The position numbers and the translations under genes are program-made. Under the pieces are notes generated by a model, which was not told the origin of the DNA, made no database searches, and worked only from the letters and a program-made list of their open reading frames with translations. From Mongoliitalea lutea (GTDB taxonomy: Bacteria; Bacteroidota; Bacteroidia; Cytophagales; Cyclobacteriaceae), in contig NZ_BMYF01000014.1 of NCBI RefSeq assembly GCF_014652135.1, forward strand, positions 56,777-120,776: a DNA stretch of 64,000 bases. The letters run 5' to 3'. This document shows positions 28,301 through 36,754 of this stretch, piece by piece. Each line of letters opens with the position of its first letter. Position 1 is the stretch's first letter.

Positions 28301-29301
28301 CAGCGAGGGATTTCTACAGATTGAACGATGCCTTCAATGACAGTATCAGTACTGAGTCCTTCCATCTCCCGTTCGGGACTTAGCAGGATTCTGTGACGTA
28401 GCACAGGAGTGACCACTTTTTTGATATCTTCGGGGATCACAAAGTCCCTTCCATCTATGGCAGCCATCGCTTTGGAAGCATTCATAATCGCCAAACTCGC
28501 ACGTGGTGAGCCTCCCAAATATAGGCTTGGATGGTTCCTCGTACGCACGACAATTTCAGAAATGTATCTCAAAATCTTCTCCTCCACACTTACCTCAGCT
28601 GTCAGCTCCTGATAGACAATCAAGGCTTCTGGCTTTAGCACGGATTGAATCTGCCCCAAAGCATCTGCTGATTTTCTGGCATGATGACTCTTGAGTATCT
28701 CAAACTCCTGATCTAAATCTGGGTAATCCAATGTAATCTTGAAGAGAAATCTATCCAATTGGGCTTCGGGAAGATTATAGGTTCCCTCTTGCTCGATCGG
28801 ATTTTGCGTGGCTAAGACCATAAAAGGAGCCTCCATCGTGTACCGAATCCCGTCCATGGTTACCTGTCGCTCTTCCATCACCTCAAACAAGGCCGATTGG
28901 GTTTTGGCTGGGGCCCGATTGATCTCATCAATAAGAATCAAATTGGAGAAAATTGGCCCCTTCTTAAACTCAAAGCTTCCCTTTTGCATATTCAGAATCG
29001 AGGTACCCAATACGTCACTGGGCATCAGATCCGGCGTAAACTGAATTCTGCCAAACCCCACTTCCAAGCTCTTGGCAAATAGTTTGGACGTAATCGTCTT
29101 CGCAATCCCGGGGACCCCTTCTATCAACACATGCCCCTTGGCCAACATGCCCACCAAAAGCAAATCAACCAACTCATCCTGTCCTATAATTACCTTTCTG
29201 ATTTCTGCCTTGATTGCAGTTACGGCTTTGCGCAATTCCTGAAGCGGCAACCTGCTTTCAAAAGCCATTTCACCTGAATCTTGTTCTTTATTTTCTTCCA
29301 T
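28300..29301 (-). CDS. MoxR-family AAA+ ATPase
   Basis: A 333-residue AAA+ chaperone-like ATPase from the ATG at 29301 (MEENKEQ). A longer frame from 29343 would overlap the upstream gene by 56 bases, so I shorten it. Walker A is GVPGIAKT (normal for MoxR), Walker B is LILIDEINRAPAKTQ, sensor 1 is FMVLATQNPIEQEGTY, and the arginine region is PEAQLDRFLFKI. The C-terminal lid has GGSPRASLAIMNASKA. MoxR proteins are linked to maturation of other proteins and to envelope stress tolerance. It overlaps the genes on both sides. Confidence 0.95.
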   Translation of the reverse strand: MEENKEQDSGEMAFESRLPLQELRKAVTAIKAEIRKVIIGQDELVDLLLVGMLAKGHVLIEGVPGIAKTITSKLFAKSLEVGFGRIQFTPDLMPSDVLGTSILNMQKGSFEFKKGPIFSNLILIDEINRAPAKTQSALFEVMEERQVTMDGIRYTMEAPFMVLATQNPIEQEGTYNLPEAQLDRFLFKITLDYPDLDQEFEILKSHHARKSADALGQIQSVLKPEALIVYQELTAEVSVEEKILRYISEIVVRTRNHPSLYLGGSPRASLAIMNASKAMAAIDGRDFVIPEDIKKVVTPVLRHRILLSPEREMEGLSTDTVIEGIVQSVEIPR

Positions 29302-30502
29302 GTTGAACCAATTTAAACTCGTTGATTTTTTTATGTAATGCAATCACATCTGCCTGTGTGCTTTCTTTCTTATGTTCTAAGATGGCTACATAGGCAAATA
29401 GCTCTCTCGTTTTTTCCAAAGGGTAGCCGGATCTAGCGGCGATTTTTTGAATGACTTCCTCATCAATTGTCTCCGTGGAAACCCTAAATGTATTCCTACA
29501 ATACTCCAAAAAGAGGGTAATCTGTTGCAGGATGTTCTCATGATAGGCCTTTTTCTCCAGATACATGGAGGCAATCGTCTCTGCAAAATCCACCGTCTGA
29601 TTCGCCAATGGCTTGATTACGGGAATACTTCGTTGCTTCCGTCTACCTTCAAATACGATCCAACACAGGAGCATAGCAACGACGGAGTAATAGGCCCATT
29701 TCAAGTGCTGATTGGAAAGAAAAAGGTACATGGGTGAAGCAAAAATGGATTTCCCGTTTTTAATGTAATGGTCATAAAAAATCGGCTGATCCATGGGTAA
29801 GTATCCAAGAATGGCTTCTGTATAGGTTTTATTTTCTTTGTCTAACAAGAAATAATTGCTGAATGCCAAAGGGAATAAATGCAACAATACCTGGCCCTCT
29901 CCATACGACAGCTGAATAAAATTTGGCAAAGCATCCTTGGTAGAATCTGCAAACTTATTGCTCCCCAGCACTTGAATGGCTAAGGAGTCAGTAAAGGAAA
30001 AATAGGTAAGTGGGGTGATTCGTTCGAAGCGAAACTCATTGCTTGTGCCCCCCTGCTCTTCCCCTACAAAAAGGCTTGAATGCTCCCGGAAATTTTCAAG
30101 TTCAATGATAGATTGAATTTTTATTCCTAAGGAATCCAAAAATCGCTCTTCCATGTACCGTGCAGAAATAAAGGCTGTGTTTCCCGCTTCTATCCACTGC
30201 AAAAGCCTCTTGGTCGTTTCCTTATCCGAGTAAAATGAGCTATTGAACACCAACAAAGTACCATCCCCCGGCTCTGAACGAAGCCACTCATACGTGGACA
30301 CATGGATTTCTTTCACAGGAGTTGGGTCTATAGCTTTGAGAAACTGCTCATAAAACACCCTCCCTCCATAGGGAGACTTATCCATGCGATCATAACTTTC
30401 CTTCCAATTGAGGGGCGGCTTGGCAGTTGCCTGTAGGATTAAAATAATGAGGACAAGAGCCAATAAAACCCCTACCAAAACCTGTTGCTGCCTTGTCTTC
30501 AT
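29288..30502 (-). CDS. DUF4350 domain membrane protein
   Basis: A 404-residue protein with an N-terminal membrane helix (about 8-27) and an extracytoplasmic alpha/beta DUF4350 domain (about 35-240, LLVFNSSFYSDKETTKRLLQWIEAGNTAFIS). A second helix (about 268-285, YYSVVAMLLCWIVFEG) is followed by a cytoplasmic helical tail of about 115 residues. DUF4350 is found almost only beside MoxR/DUF58 and is structurally related to glutamine amidotransferase-like folds. It overlaps DUF4129 by 4 bases and the MoxR start by about 14. The function is unknown; the context implies one complex. Confidence 0.85.
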   Translation of the reverse strand: MKTRQQQVLVGVLLALVLIILILQATAKPPLNWKESYDRMDKSPYGGRVFYEQFLKAIDPTPVKEIHVSTYEWLRSEPGDGTLLVFNSSFYSDKETTKRLLQWIEAGNTAFISARYMEERFLDSLGIKIQSIIELENFREHSSLFVGEEQGGTSNEFRFERITPLTYFSFTDSLAIQVLGSNKFADSTKDALPNFIQLSYGEGQVLLHLFPLAFSNYFLLDKENKTYTEAILGYLPMDQPIFYDHYIKNGKSIFASPMYLFLSNQHLKWAYYSVVAMLLCWIVFEGRRKQRSIPVIKPLANQTVDFAETIASMYLEKKAYHENILQQITLFLEYCRNTFRVSTETIDEEVIQKIAARSGYPLEKTRELFAYVAILEHKKESTQADVIALHKKINEFKLVQHGRK

Positions 30503-31209
30503 AGTTCCTTTTCGACTTGATGGAAACTTCTTCGTACGGCATCAAAGCCCGACCGGTCCAACTCAAACCCTCCATACCAAATGTAATCGTAGACCCTTGT
30601 CACTTGCGCAAAACTTGCTTTTAATCCTCCCTCTGGAAGTTCCGATACATACTCATGATTTGTTTTTTGAATTTTCCAATCGATGAGGGTTTGCTCCTTC
30701 ATTTTCTTCAAAAGTTGCAAATAAGAGTACCGAACTGCCGAACGAAAATCCCCTCTTGCCACTGCCTCTTCTATCAGTTGCTGAATATCCGACCGCTCCA
30801 TAATCGCTTCATCATCGGAAATGCCCACTTGGATAGGAGAAAGTTTTTTGTCCCTACCGGGATACATTTCGTATTTGCTGACCAACCAAATTAAAAGCCC
30901 TGAAAGCACAAGGATTGCAATGTAGGGTAAAGCCTGAAAAATGAATTCTGCAGCAGTATCAAACCTCCCATCTCCCAAAAGCCATCTAAGAAACTTCATG
31001 ACAACCTGCTTCACCTTTCGCTTCAACTTCTCAAACCAGTTTTCTCCATCGTTCAATTCTTGGTAATTATAGTCGGAATTGGCCAGGTACTCATCGATAT
31101 AAGTATCGCCAAGGCTCAAAGGTTCACTGACAGGTGCAGCGAAGCTATCCTCACAACCTACCATGGCAAGGGAAAGCATAAGCAACAAAAAAATCACCCG
31201 TTTCAACAT
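30499..31209 (-). CDS. DUF4129 domain protein, lipoprotein-like signal
   Basis: A 236-residue protein. It starts with a signal ending in LAMVGC, a plausible lipobox, then a short extracytoplasmic part, one membrane helix (about 93-113, FQALPYIAILVLSGLLIWLV) and a C-terminal cytoplasmic DUF4129 domain (about 150-236, GDFRSAVRYSYLQLLKKMKE, TNHEYVSEL, YDYIWYGGFELD). DUF4129 regularly sits beside DUF4350 and MoxR. One base separates it from the upstream membrane protein gene. Confidence 0.85.
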   Translation of the reverse strand: MLKRVIFLLLMLSLAMVGCEDSFAAPVSEPLSLGDTYIDEYLANSDYNYQELNDGENWFEKLKRKVKQVVMKFLRWLLGDGRFDTAAEFIFQALPYIAILVLSGLLIWLVSKYEMYPGRDKKLSPIQVGISDDEAIMERSDIQQLIEEAVARGDFRSAVRYSYLQLLKKMKEQTLIDWKIQKTNHEYVSELPEGGLKASFAQVTRVYDYIWYGGFELDRSGFDAVRRSFHQVEKEL

Positions 31210-31210
31210 A

Positions 31211-32050
31211 TCAACGATCCAGCTCTTCTATTTTTTGTCGGAGGCCTGTTCTGTTCTTTTCTTCATCCAAATCATAATAAATAAACGCCAAGGCCACTAA
31301 CAAAACGATTGATAAGAGATTGCTGGCGGCTGTTCCAAGCGCATTCAGTACCAAATAAATGAAATCCCCCCTTCCTGCTTCGGCAAATGTCATTTCAGAT
31401 GAATTGAGGATAAACTTCACTATATTGTATAACAGAGCTGGAACTGAGAAAGCAAAAGACATCATGGCAATCACTATAACCAACACGATGATGGTACCAA
31501 AGGTAACCCACCAATAGCCTGAGGTTAGTTGAAAGCTTTGTTTGACTGCTCCAAAGACTGTCGTATCTCTAATGACCATCAAAGGGATAACAAGTGCCAA
31601 AGGAACTAAGAAATAAAAGCCAGGTATCAGAAAGAACATAAAACCAAGAATCAACATCACATAGGTCACCAAGTACAAGCCAATCATGGAAGCGATTTTT
31701 CTTTTAGCTTCGGGGACCACCAGATCCAAATTTACCTCCGTCGATTGCCCTAAGTCGTATTGCCTGATAAAGCTAAAAACGGTAGCACCGGCAGTAGCAT
31801 AAAACAGTAAACTAGCCAATAAAAGACCTCCAAGGCCTAAACCTATATCCGTACCACTATTAGCCAAAAGATCAATAGAAAGGTATTGATAATAGACGGA
31901 GGCCAAGACTACCAAGATAAAAGGAATCAAAGAGGTACGAATCAAGGCCTGAAACAACTGCTTATACGTACTCCTTACGAATGCAAAAGTGTCAGATAGG
32001 ATTTCTCCCAACTCTCGACGTTTTTTAAATTGAATGTACGGTGCTGTCAT
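31211..32050 (-). CDS. Polytopic membrane protein of the MoxR cluster
   Basis: A 279-residue membrane protein with about six hydrophobic segments (about 32-52, 62-92, 120-150, 155-172, 185-215, 235-262). The N-terminal cytoplasmic piece has KKRRELGEILSDTFAFVRSTYKQ, and FLIPGFYFLVPLALVIPLMVI lies in the middle. The pattern resembles the membrane domain called glycerophosphodiester phosphodiesterase membrane domain/DUF7847, but no catalytic phosphodiesterase motif is present. The start overlaps the SpoIIM-like gene by 26 bases. Probably a structural partner in the cluster. Confidence 0.78.
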   Translation of the reverse strand: MTAPYIQFKKRRELGEILSDTFAFVRSTYKQLFQALIRTSLIPFILVVLASVYYQYLSIDLLANSGTDIGLGLGGLLLASLLFYATAGATVFSFIRQYDLGQSTEVNLDLVVPEAKRKIASMIGLYLVTYVMLILGFMFFLIPGFYFLVPLALVIPLMVIRDTTVFGAVKQSFQLTSGYWWVTFGTIIVLVIVIAMMSFAFSVPALLYNIVKFILNSSEMTFAEAGRGDFIYLVLNALGTAASNLLSIVLLVALAFIYYDLDEEKNRTGLRQKIEELDR

Positions 32051-33005
32051 GTATAGATTGGTTGTGGATACGAATAGGATAAAGAATATAATAGTAGCAA
32101 ATCAAAGCCATTGAACCCAGGATAATGCTGAGATTGAATAGATCCGGGAAATGTGTGATTCTAGTAATAAACCCTTCTAAAAATCCGGCAAGAATAAAGA
32201 AAGGAATGGTGCTGATAAGGATTTTAAGCCCATCTTTTGCTCCCCGCTGAAAAGAAGCTAAGCGTGTATACGTCTTAGGAAACAAAATACTGTTACCCAA
32301 AACAATCCCGGCTGCTCCAGCCACGATGATCACAGCGATCTCGATCGTCCCGTGAATCCAAATGGTACGGGCAGACTCCCATAATAGACCCTGATCATAA
32401 AAGAAGTATTGAAAAGAGCCCAGCATGATAGCATTTTGCATCAAGATGAAAAACGTCCCTATTCCCAACAAAATCCCCGCAGAAAAGGCCAAAAGAGCAA
32501 CCCTAATGTTGTTGATTGTGATGCCCAAAAACATATCTACCTCGTTCATTTGCTTGTAAACTGCCATAGGGTCACCTTGCTCGATATTTTCCAAGGTCAT
32601 GTTGACGTACCCATCGCCCAAGATGCTTCTGACAAAAGCTCCATCAGTAGCTGCCGAATAAGCCCCAATCAAGGAAAAAATCAAGAATATAAGAAAAGAG
32701 GCTCCTAACTGAGGAAGATATTTGTAAAACATTGCCGGAAACTCATGTAGATAAAAATTTACAAATCTTCCCTTGGATTCTTTCTTGGTTTTGTAGATTT
32801 TTTGGTGAGCTTTAGCAGCAAGTTGGTTGAGATAGAGATGGGTATTACTATTGGGGTAAAATGTCTGCGCATAACTGAGATGGTCAGTAACTTCAATATA
32901 CAAATCTCCTAACTCAGCCGGGGAGATAGCCATATCGGTCATCAGGACATTTTCAAACCTTGTCCATTTATCTTTATTTCGCTTAATGAAAGTGGCTTCC
33001 CTCAT
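32025..33005 (-). CDS. SpoIIM-like (stage II sporulation protein M) membrane protein
   Basis: A 326-residue protein from the ATG at 33005 (MREATFIKRNKDKW). The longer frame from 33086 would cover the divergent gene's start, so I reject it. A soluble N-terminal helical part (1-95, WTRFENVLM...SPAELGDLYIEVTDHLSYAQ) precedes about five membrane helices with the SpoIIM-family stretch NNIRVALLAFSAGILLGIGT. Despite the name there is no sporulation here; this family occurs in Bacteroidota beside RDD, MoxR and DUF58 genes. It is divergent from the RDD gene with only 33 bases between the two starts. Confidence 0.88.
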   Translation of the reverse strand: MREATFIKRNKDKWTRFENVLMTDMAISPAELGDLYIEVTDHLSYAQTFYPNSNTHLYLNQLAAKAHQKIYKTKKESKGRFVNFYLHEFPAMFYKYLPQLGASFLIFLIFSLIGAYSAATDGAFVRSILGDGYVNMTLENIEQGDPMAVYKQMNEVDMFLGITINNIRVALLAFSAGILLGIGTFFILMQNAIMLGSFQYFFYDQGLLWESARTIWIHGTIEIAVIIVAGAAGIVLGNSILFPKTYTRLASFQRGAKDGLKILISTIPFFILAGFLEGFITRITHFPDLFNLSIILGSMALICYYYILYPIRIHNQSIHDSTVHSI

Positions 33006-33038
33006 CTGATTATTCGACTTTATCAAAGGAACTAATAA

Positions 33039-33743
33039 ATGAAAGAATTTCAAATTAAGACTGCCCAAAATATTAGTATTAATCAAAATACTGCAAATGT
33101 AGGCACTCGGATCTTGGCCTATCTTTTAGATGGGGCAATCATGGTTTTTTATCTGATTTTCATCTTCTATATCGGTTCGGAATCCTTATTTACTTGGTCA
33201 GTATATTCTTTACTGTTTTTACCCGTGTTACTTTATCATTTGCTGTTTGAGGCCTTTATGGATGGACAGTCCCCTGGGAAAAAGATTATGAATATCCGGG
33301 TGGTTCGCCTGGATGGCTCCAAGCCTACCATGAGCAATTACTTGATTCGATGGCTCCTCCGCTTTGTAGATATTTCCTTGACAAGTGGTGGAGTGGCCAT
33401 TATTACTATTTTGATTACTGGAAAAGGGCAGCGCATAGGTGATGTGGCGGCAGGCACTACGGTCGTATCAGAAAAATTCAACATTGGACTTCATGAAACT
33501 TTACTACAAGAAATTCCCGAAGACTATGTGCCCAAATACCCACAAGTGATGAACCTCAGTGATCAACAAATCCAACAAATCAAGCAGATCAAAAGTGAAG
33601 CACTCAAATCTGGGGATTTCACACTTATCAAACAACTAGCAGAGAAAACTGCCTCCCTGCTACAGCTAAAACCTGAGGAAAAGAGTCTGGCATTTTTGGA
33701 TCATATCATCAAAGACTACAATTATTATGCGCAGAGGGGGTAA
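33039..33743 (+). CDS. RDD-family membrane protein
   Basis: A 234-residue protein. The RDD domain (about 18-150) has RILAYLLDGAIMVFYLIF (Arg and Asp of the family name), GQSPGKKIMNIRVV and GKGQRIGDVAAGTTVV, with three to four membrane helices. The last 80 residues are soluble and helical (SDQQIQQIKQIKSEALKSGD). It is divergently paired with the SpoIIM-like gene, a standard arrangement in Bacteroidota. RDD proteins include some Na+/H+ antiporters, but most are uncharacterised. It probably belongs to the MoxR cluster functionally. Confidence 0.9.
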   Translation: MKEFQIKTAQNISINQNTANVGTRILAYLLDGAIMVFYLIFIFYIGSESLFTWSVYSLLFLPVLLYHLLFEAFMDGQSPGKKIMNIRVVRLDGSKPTMSNYLIRWLLRFVDISLTSGGVAIITILITGKGQRIGDVAAGTTVVSEKFNIGLHETLLQEIPEDYVPKYPQVMNLSDQQIQQIKQIKSEALKSGDFTLIKQLAEKTASLLQLKPEEKSLAFLDHIIKDYNYYAQRG

Positions 33744-33804
33744 ATAACGAAAAGAATTTGAACTGCTAAAAATGTTAACAGAACCCAAAGGGCCAACCCT
33801 CGAA

Positions 33805-33850
33805 AACAAAAATAGCCTGCTGTTAAAGTTTCAGCAGGCCATTTCTTTTT
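33805..33850. terminator. Bidirectional terminator between RDD and M14 genes
   Basis: GCCTGCTG / CAGCAGGC stem with a 9-base loop, flanked by TTTCTTTTT on the plus side and TATTTTTGTTTT on the minus side, between convergent genes. Confidence 0.85.
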
Positions 33851-33912
33851 GACGATCGTGAAGTATTAATCGCTCAACTAAGCTCGATTAACGCTCACGA
33901 CCCACTCACGAA

Positions 33913-36639
33913 TTACTTATACAAATTATTGAACAACATCTTGAAGGTCCCATGAGATTGCGCTCTGTAGGTAATTTCTGGACCATAAGCCACTAGACTA
34001 CCTTTTCCTACAGGAGCGGAGAAAGCAGTGATTCCATCTTCCAAATAGGACTGCCCCCAAGCCCAACCGGACTTCAATGGTGTTTTGGTATCAAACCAGG
34101 ACAAAATCTGGAAACCTTGCAGCTTCGCCTCAGGTCTGATTTTGAATACTGGGCTATTGTTGAATAAAACATCTGTATGCGTCTTCAAACCCCAGTTGAG
34201 AGGTAAGGAAGTGTCTACTCTTGTCACCAACACAGAACCTGGAACAAAGTATTTTTCACCCGGAAGTGTACGTTCTGTACCATCCGGCTGTATCTCAACC
34301 AATGCATTTCTCACCGGAAGGTCCAAATGATAAGCCAATGCAGTTGCGGAACCTACGGTTACCACTTTACCACCTTGCTCCATAAATTTCTTCAACTGTG
34401 GAATGGACTTATCTGCTGAAATACTACCGATCATGTGCTGATACTCCGCAGGAATCGATGCAGCATCCATCCCGAAACCTCCACCTCTACTACCCACCGG
34501 AGGAATACCTCCGGAGATAAAGAGAATGACATCATATTTTTTATTCAAGTCTCCCGCATCAATTTCCTTAGGGAAGATGAGTTGAAAGTCGAAATTATAC
34601 TGCTCCAACATCCAGCGAACCCATCCACTTGGCATGGAACCTCCATACTGGTCAAACAAGGCTACTCTTGTCGGCTGAATGGAAGTGGTCTGCGCAGGTT
34701 GACGTCGAGCAGCAGTAACCGTAATGCCATATTGCTGTACCAATGGTGCAAGTCTACGCTCTGCACTGGAAGGAATGAAGAAAGAACCCGCTGGGATATC
34801 GCCCTCTGCTTGTTGGACTCTGGAAACCCGTACTCCTTGCTTCAATAATTCATTGACCACAGGGAATGCATCATTCTGAACAGCGCTGATCAAATAGCCA
34901 TTACCGGAAGAAGGCAATCGCGTAGCTGGAGGAGCCAATAATTCACCGTAAGGCAAGGTTTCAAAAGGTCCATCAAAAGCATCCAAAACCCGGTCAAACT
35001 GAATACCCATTTGGTAGGCCAATGTCCAACCTGCGGCATCATACGGACGAATAGGAGGCCCCCCTGGATACTGGAAATCATTCGGATAATCCTGTGGTTC
35101 AAACATATCCAAGACGTGAGGTCTAAATGCCTGATCAGTTTTTACTACAAATGAACCGGCTGGATATGTTTTCCCTTGGAGACTGTAAGAAGCTGTGGTA
35201 CGCTCAATTCGGATACCTGTTTTGACCAAGGCATTGATGAATTTTACCACGGTTGCCGGATCATCCTGATTGGCAGGAATGATAAACCCTCTAGGATCCC
35301 GCTGATCTGCTGCTTCGTATACCTCCTCATAAAATTCAGAAGGAATTGCCCCGCCTCTTCGCGTGAAAGGATTAGAGGATAACTGATACTTATCTTTGTT
35401 AGCCTCGTAGGCTGCCTTGATAGCATCGATTTTTCTTGGATACGGTGTCCAAAAATCTGATGAACCTCTGTCTATCGAGCGCTGACCCATGTTGTACATA
35501 TTGTACAAGAGATGATCACTGTTTCTCGCTGCATAATCCAATACAGCAAAGTTCATGGAAACGGAATAGTCAATGGACTGCTGGAACACCCATGTCTTTT
35601 GAGGGGTTACTGGGAATGGGGTATTGCTATTTGGTAATAATCTATCCGGAACCAACGGCACTTCCTCCGGATTTGGACCACCGATAATTTCTGTCAAAAT
35701 CCCGATGATGTTGTGAAAATGCGTGGTCGTACGCAAGCCACCATTATACCAGGTGGAGAATACCGATCCATTCATACGGGTAAAACCCGGTTTGTTTTCT
35801 GCATTCAAACGGTTGTACATAGCAGCACCCACGGCATCAATACCTGTGACCATCATAGGATCAAATACATGGTTGAATGGGTCACGGTAAGGAGGTCCTG
35901 CCAATACTGAACCGGCCGGTCCTCTTTGGTGGTGATTATACATCACCTGAGGAATCCACTCCACAAACAATTGATAGCCCAGATTCGTAGATTCCTTCAT
36001 ATTTTGGATATAGAAATCCCTGTTGTTATCATGGCCGATGTACTTTTGATACAATACAGGCAGACCGGACAAGCTCCTTTTTTCAGGAGTAGGCTCACGC
36101 ATGTACCAATTGCCTATTTTTTCATGCCCATCCGGATTGGCATGGACAAAAAGAATCACCACATTTTCCAGAATACGTTTGGTCTCATCGTCTTCTCTTG
36201 TCAAGACCTGATAGATAGTTTCTGTCAATTGGTGGATTCCGACTGTTTCTGTAGAGTGCAATCCTCCATCGATCCATACCACTGCCTTGCCTTCTTTTGC
36301 CAAGACTTTGGCTTCTTCATCAGAAATTCCCTCTGCTCGGGCCATATTGATGGAGATTTCCCGCAATCGGTCTAATCGGGCATGATTTTCAGGGGAAGTC
36401 ACAATCATCATGTACTGCTCTCTTCCTTCCTCTGTTTTTCCAATGGAGACCAATTTGGCCTTATCACTTACCTCAGCCAATTTCTTGAAATAGGTCTCTG
36501 TCTGGGTATAATTGCTCAACATGAAATTATCTCCCATACCGAAGCCGAAGTGATCCCTAGGCGTAGGGATACTTTGAGCAAAGGCTAGGAATGTCCAACA
36601 GAACATGGCTAGAAAAGCCATGAGTTTGATTCGCTTCAT
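33913..36639 (-). CDS. Exported M14 zinc carboxypeptidase with amidotransferase-like C-terminal region
   Basis: A 908-residue exported peptidase from the ATG at 36639, which opens a signal peptide (MKRIKLMAFLAMF...FAFAQ). The M14 domain (about 35-350) has the zinc motif GGLHSTETVG (His128, Glu131), NPDGHEKIGNWY, the DNNRDFYIQNMKE substrate-binding segment and YNHHQRGPAG as the likely third zinc region. After a middle region, the last 270 residues (RVALFDQYGGSMPSGWVRW, DVILFISGG, FMEQGGKVVTVGSATAL) look like a class I glutamine amidotransferase-like fold, a combination seen in large M14 proteins of Bacteroidota. It is transcribed alone and ends at a bidirectional terminator. Confidence 0.9.
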   Translation of the reverse strand: MKRIKLMAFLAMFCWTFLAFAQSIPTPRDHFGFGMGDNFMLSNYTQTETYFKKLAEVSDKAKLVSIGKTEEGREQYMMIVTSPENHARLDRLREISINMARAEGISDEEAKVLAKEGKAVVWIDGGLHSTETVGIHQLTETIYQVLTREDDETKRILENVVILFVHANPDGHEKIGNWYMREPTPEKRSLSGLPVLYQKYIGHDNNRDFYIQNMKESTNLGYQLFVEWIPQVMYNHHQRGPAGSVLAGPPYRDPFNHVFDPMMVTGIDAVGAAMYNRLNAENKPGFTRMNGSVFSTWYNGGLRTTTHFHNIIGILTEIIGGPNPEEVPLVPDRLLPNSNTPFPVTPQKTWVFQQSIDYSVSMNFAVLDYAARNSDHLLYNMYNMGQRSIDRGSSDFWTPYPRKIDAIKAAYEANKDKYQLSSNPFTRRGGAIPSEFYEEVYEAADQRDPRGFIIPANQDDPATVVKFINALVKTGIRIERTTASYSLQGKTYPAGSFVVKTDQAFRPHVLDMFEPQDYPNDFQYPGGPPIRPYDAAGWTLAYQMGIQFDRVLDAFDGPFETLPYGELLAPPATRLPSSGNGYLISAVQNDAFPVVNELLKQGVRVSRVQQAEGDIPAGSFFIPSSAERRLAPLVQQYGITVTAARRQPAQTTSIQPTRVALFDQYGGSMPSGWVRWMLEQYNFDFQLIFPKEIDAGDLNKKYDVILFISGGIPPVGSRGGGFGMDAASIPAEYQHMIGSISADKSIPQLKKFMEQGGKVVTVGSATALAYHLDLPVRNALVEIQPDGTERTLPGEKYFVPGSVLVTRVDTSLPLNWGLKTHTDVLFNNSPVFKIRPEAKLQGFQILSWFDTKTPLKSGWAWGQSYLEDGITAFSAPVGKGSLVAYGPEITYRAQSHGTFKMLFNNLYK

Positions 36640-36729
36640 AGTATTCAAGTGTTTTTGATTCAATCTCCTATGCTACTAAAAAAAAATTACACCAATAGAT
36701 GGATTTACAGAAGCGGTCGAATAGGTATA

Positions 36730-36754
36730 AAAAAAAGGGGGATTACCCCCTCTT
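36730..36754 (-). terminator. Terminator overlapping the stop codon of the upstream gene
   Basis: On the minus strand AGAGGGGG-TAAT-CCCCCTTTTTTTT: a strong GC stem whose 4-base loop contains the TAA stop of the 379-residue gene, followed by eight T. Confidence 0.88.

Noticed and set aside
33005..33086. Longer start for the SpoIIM-like protein
   Set aside because: It would overlap the divergent RDD coding start, and the added residues do not match the soluble N-terminal region of the family; the ATG at 33005 is better.
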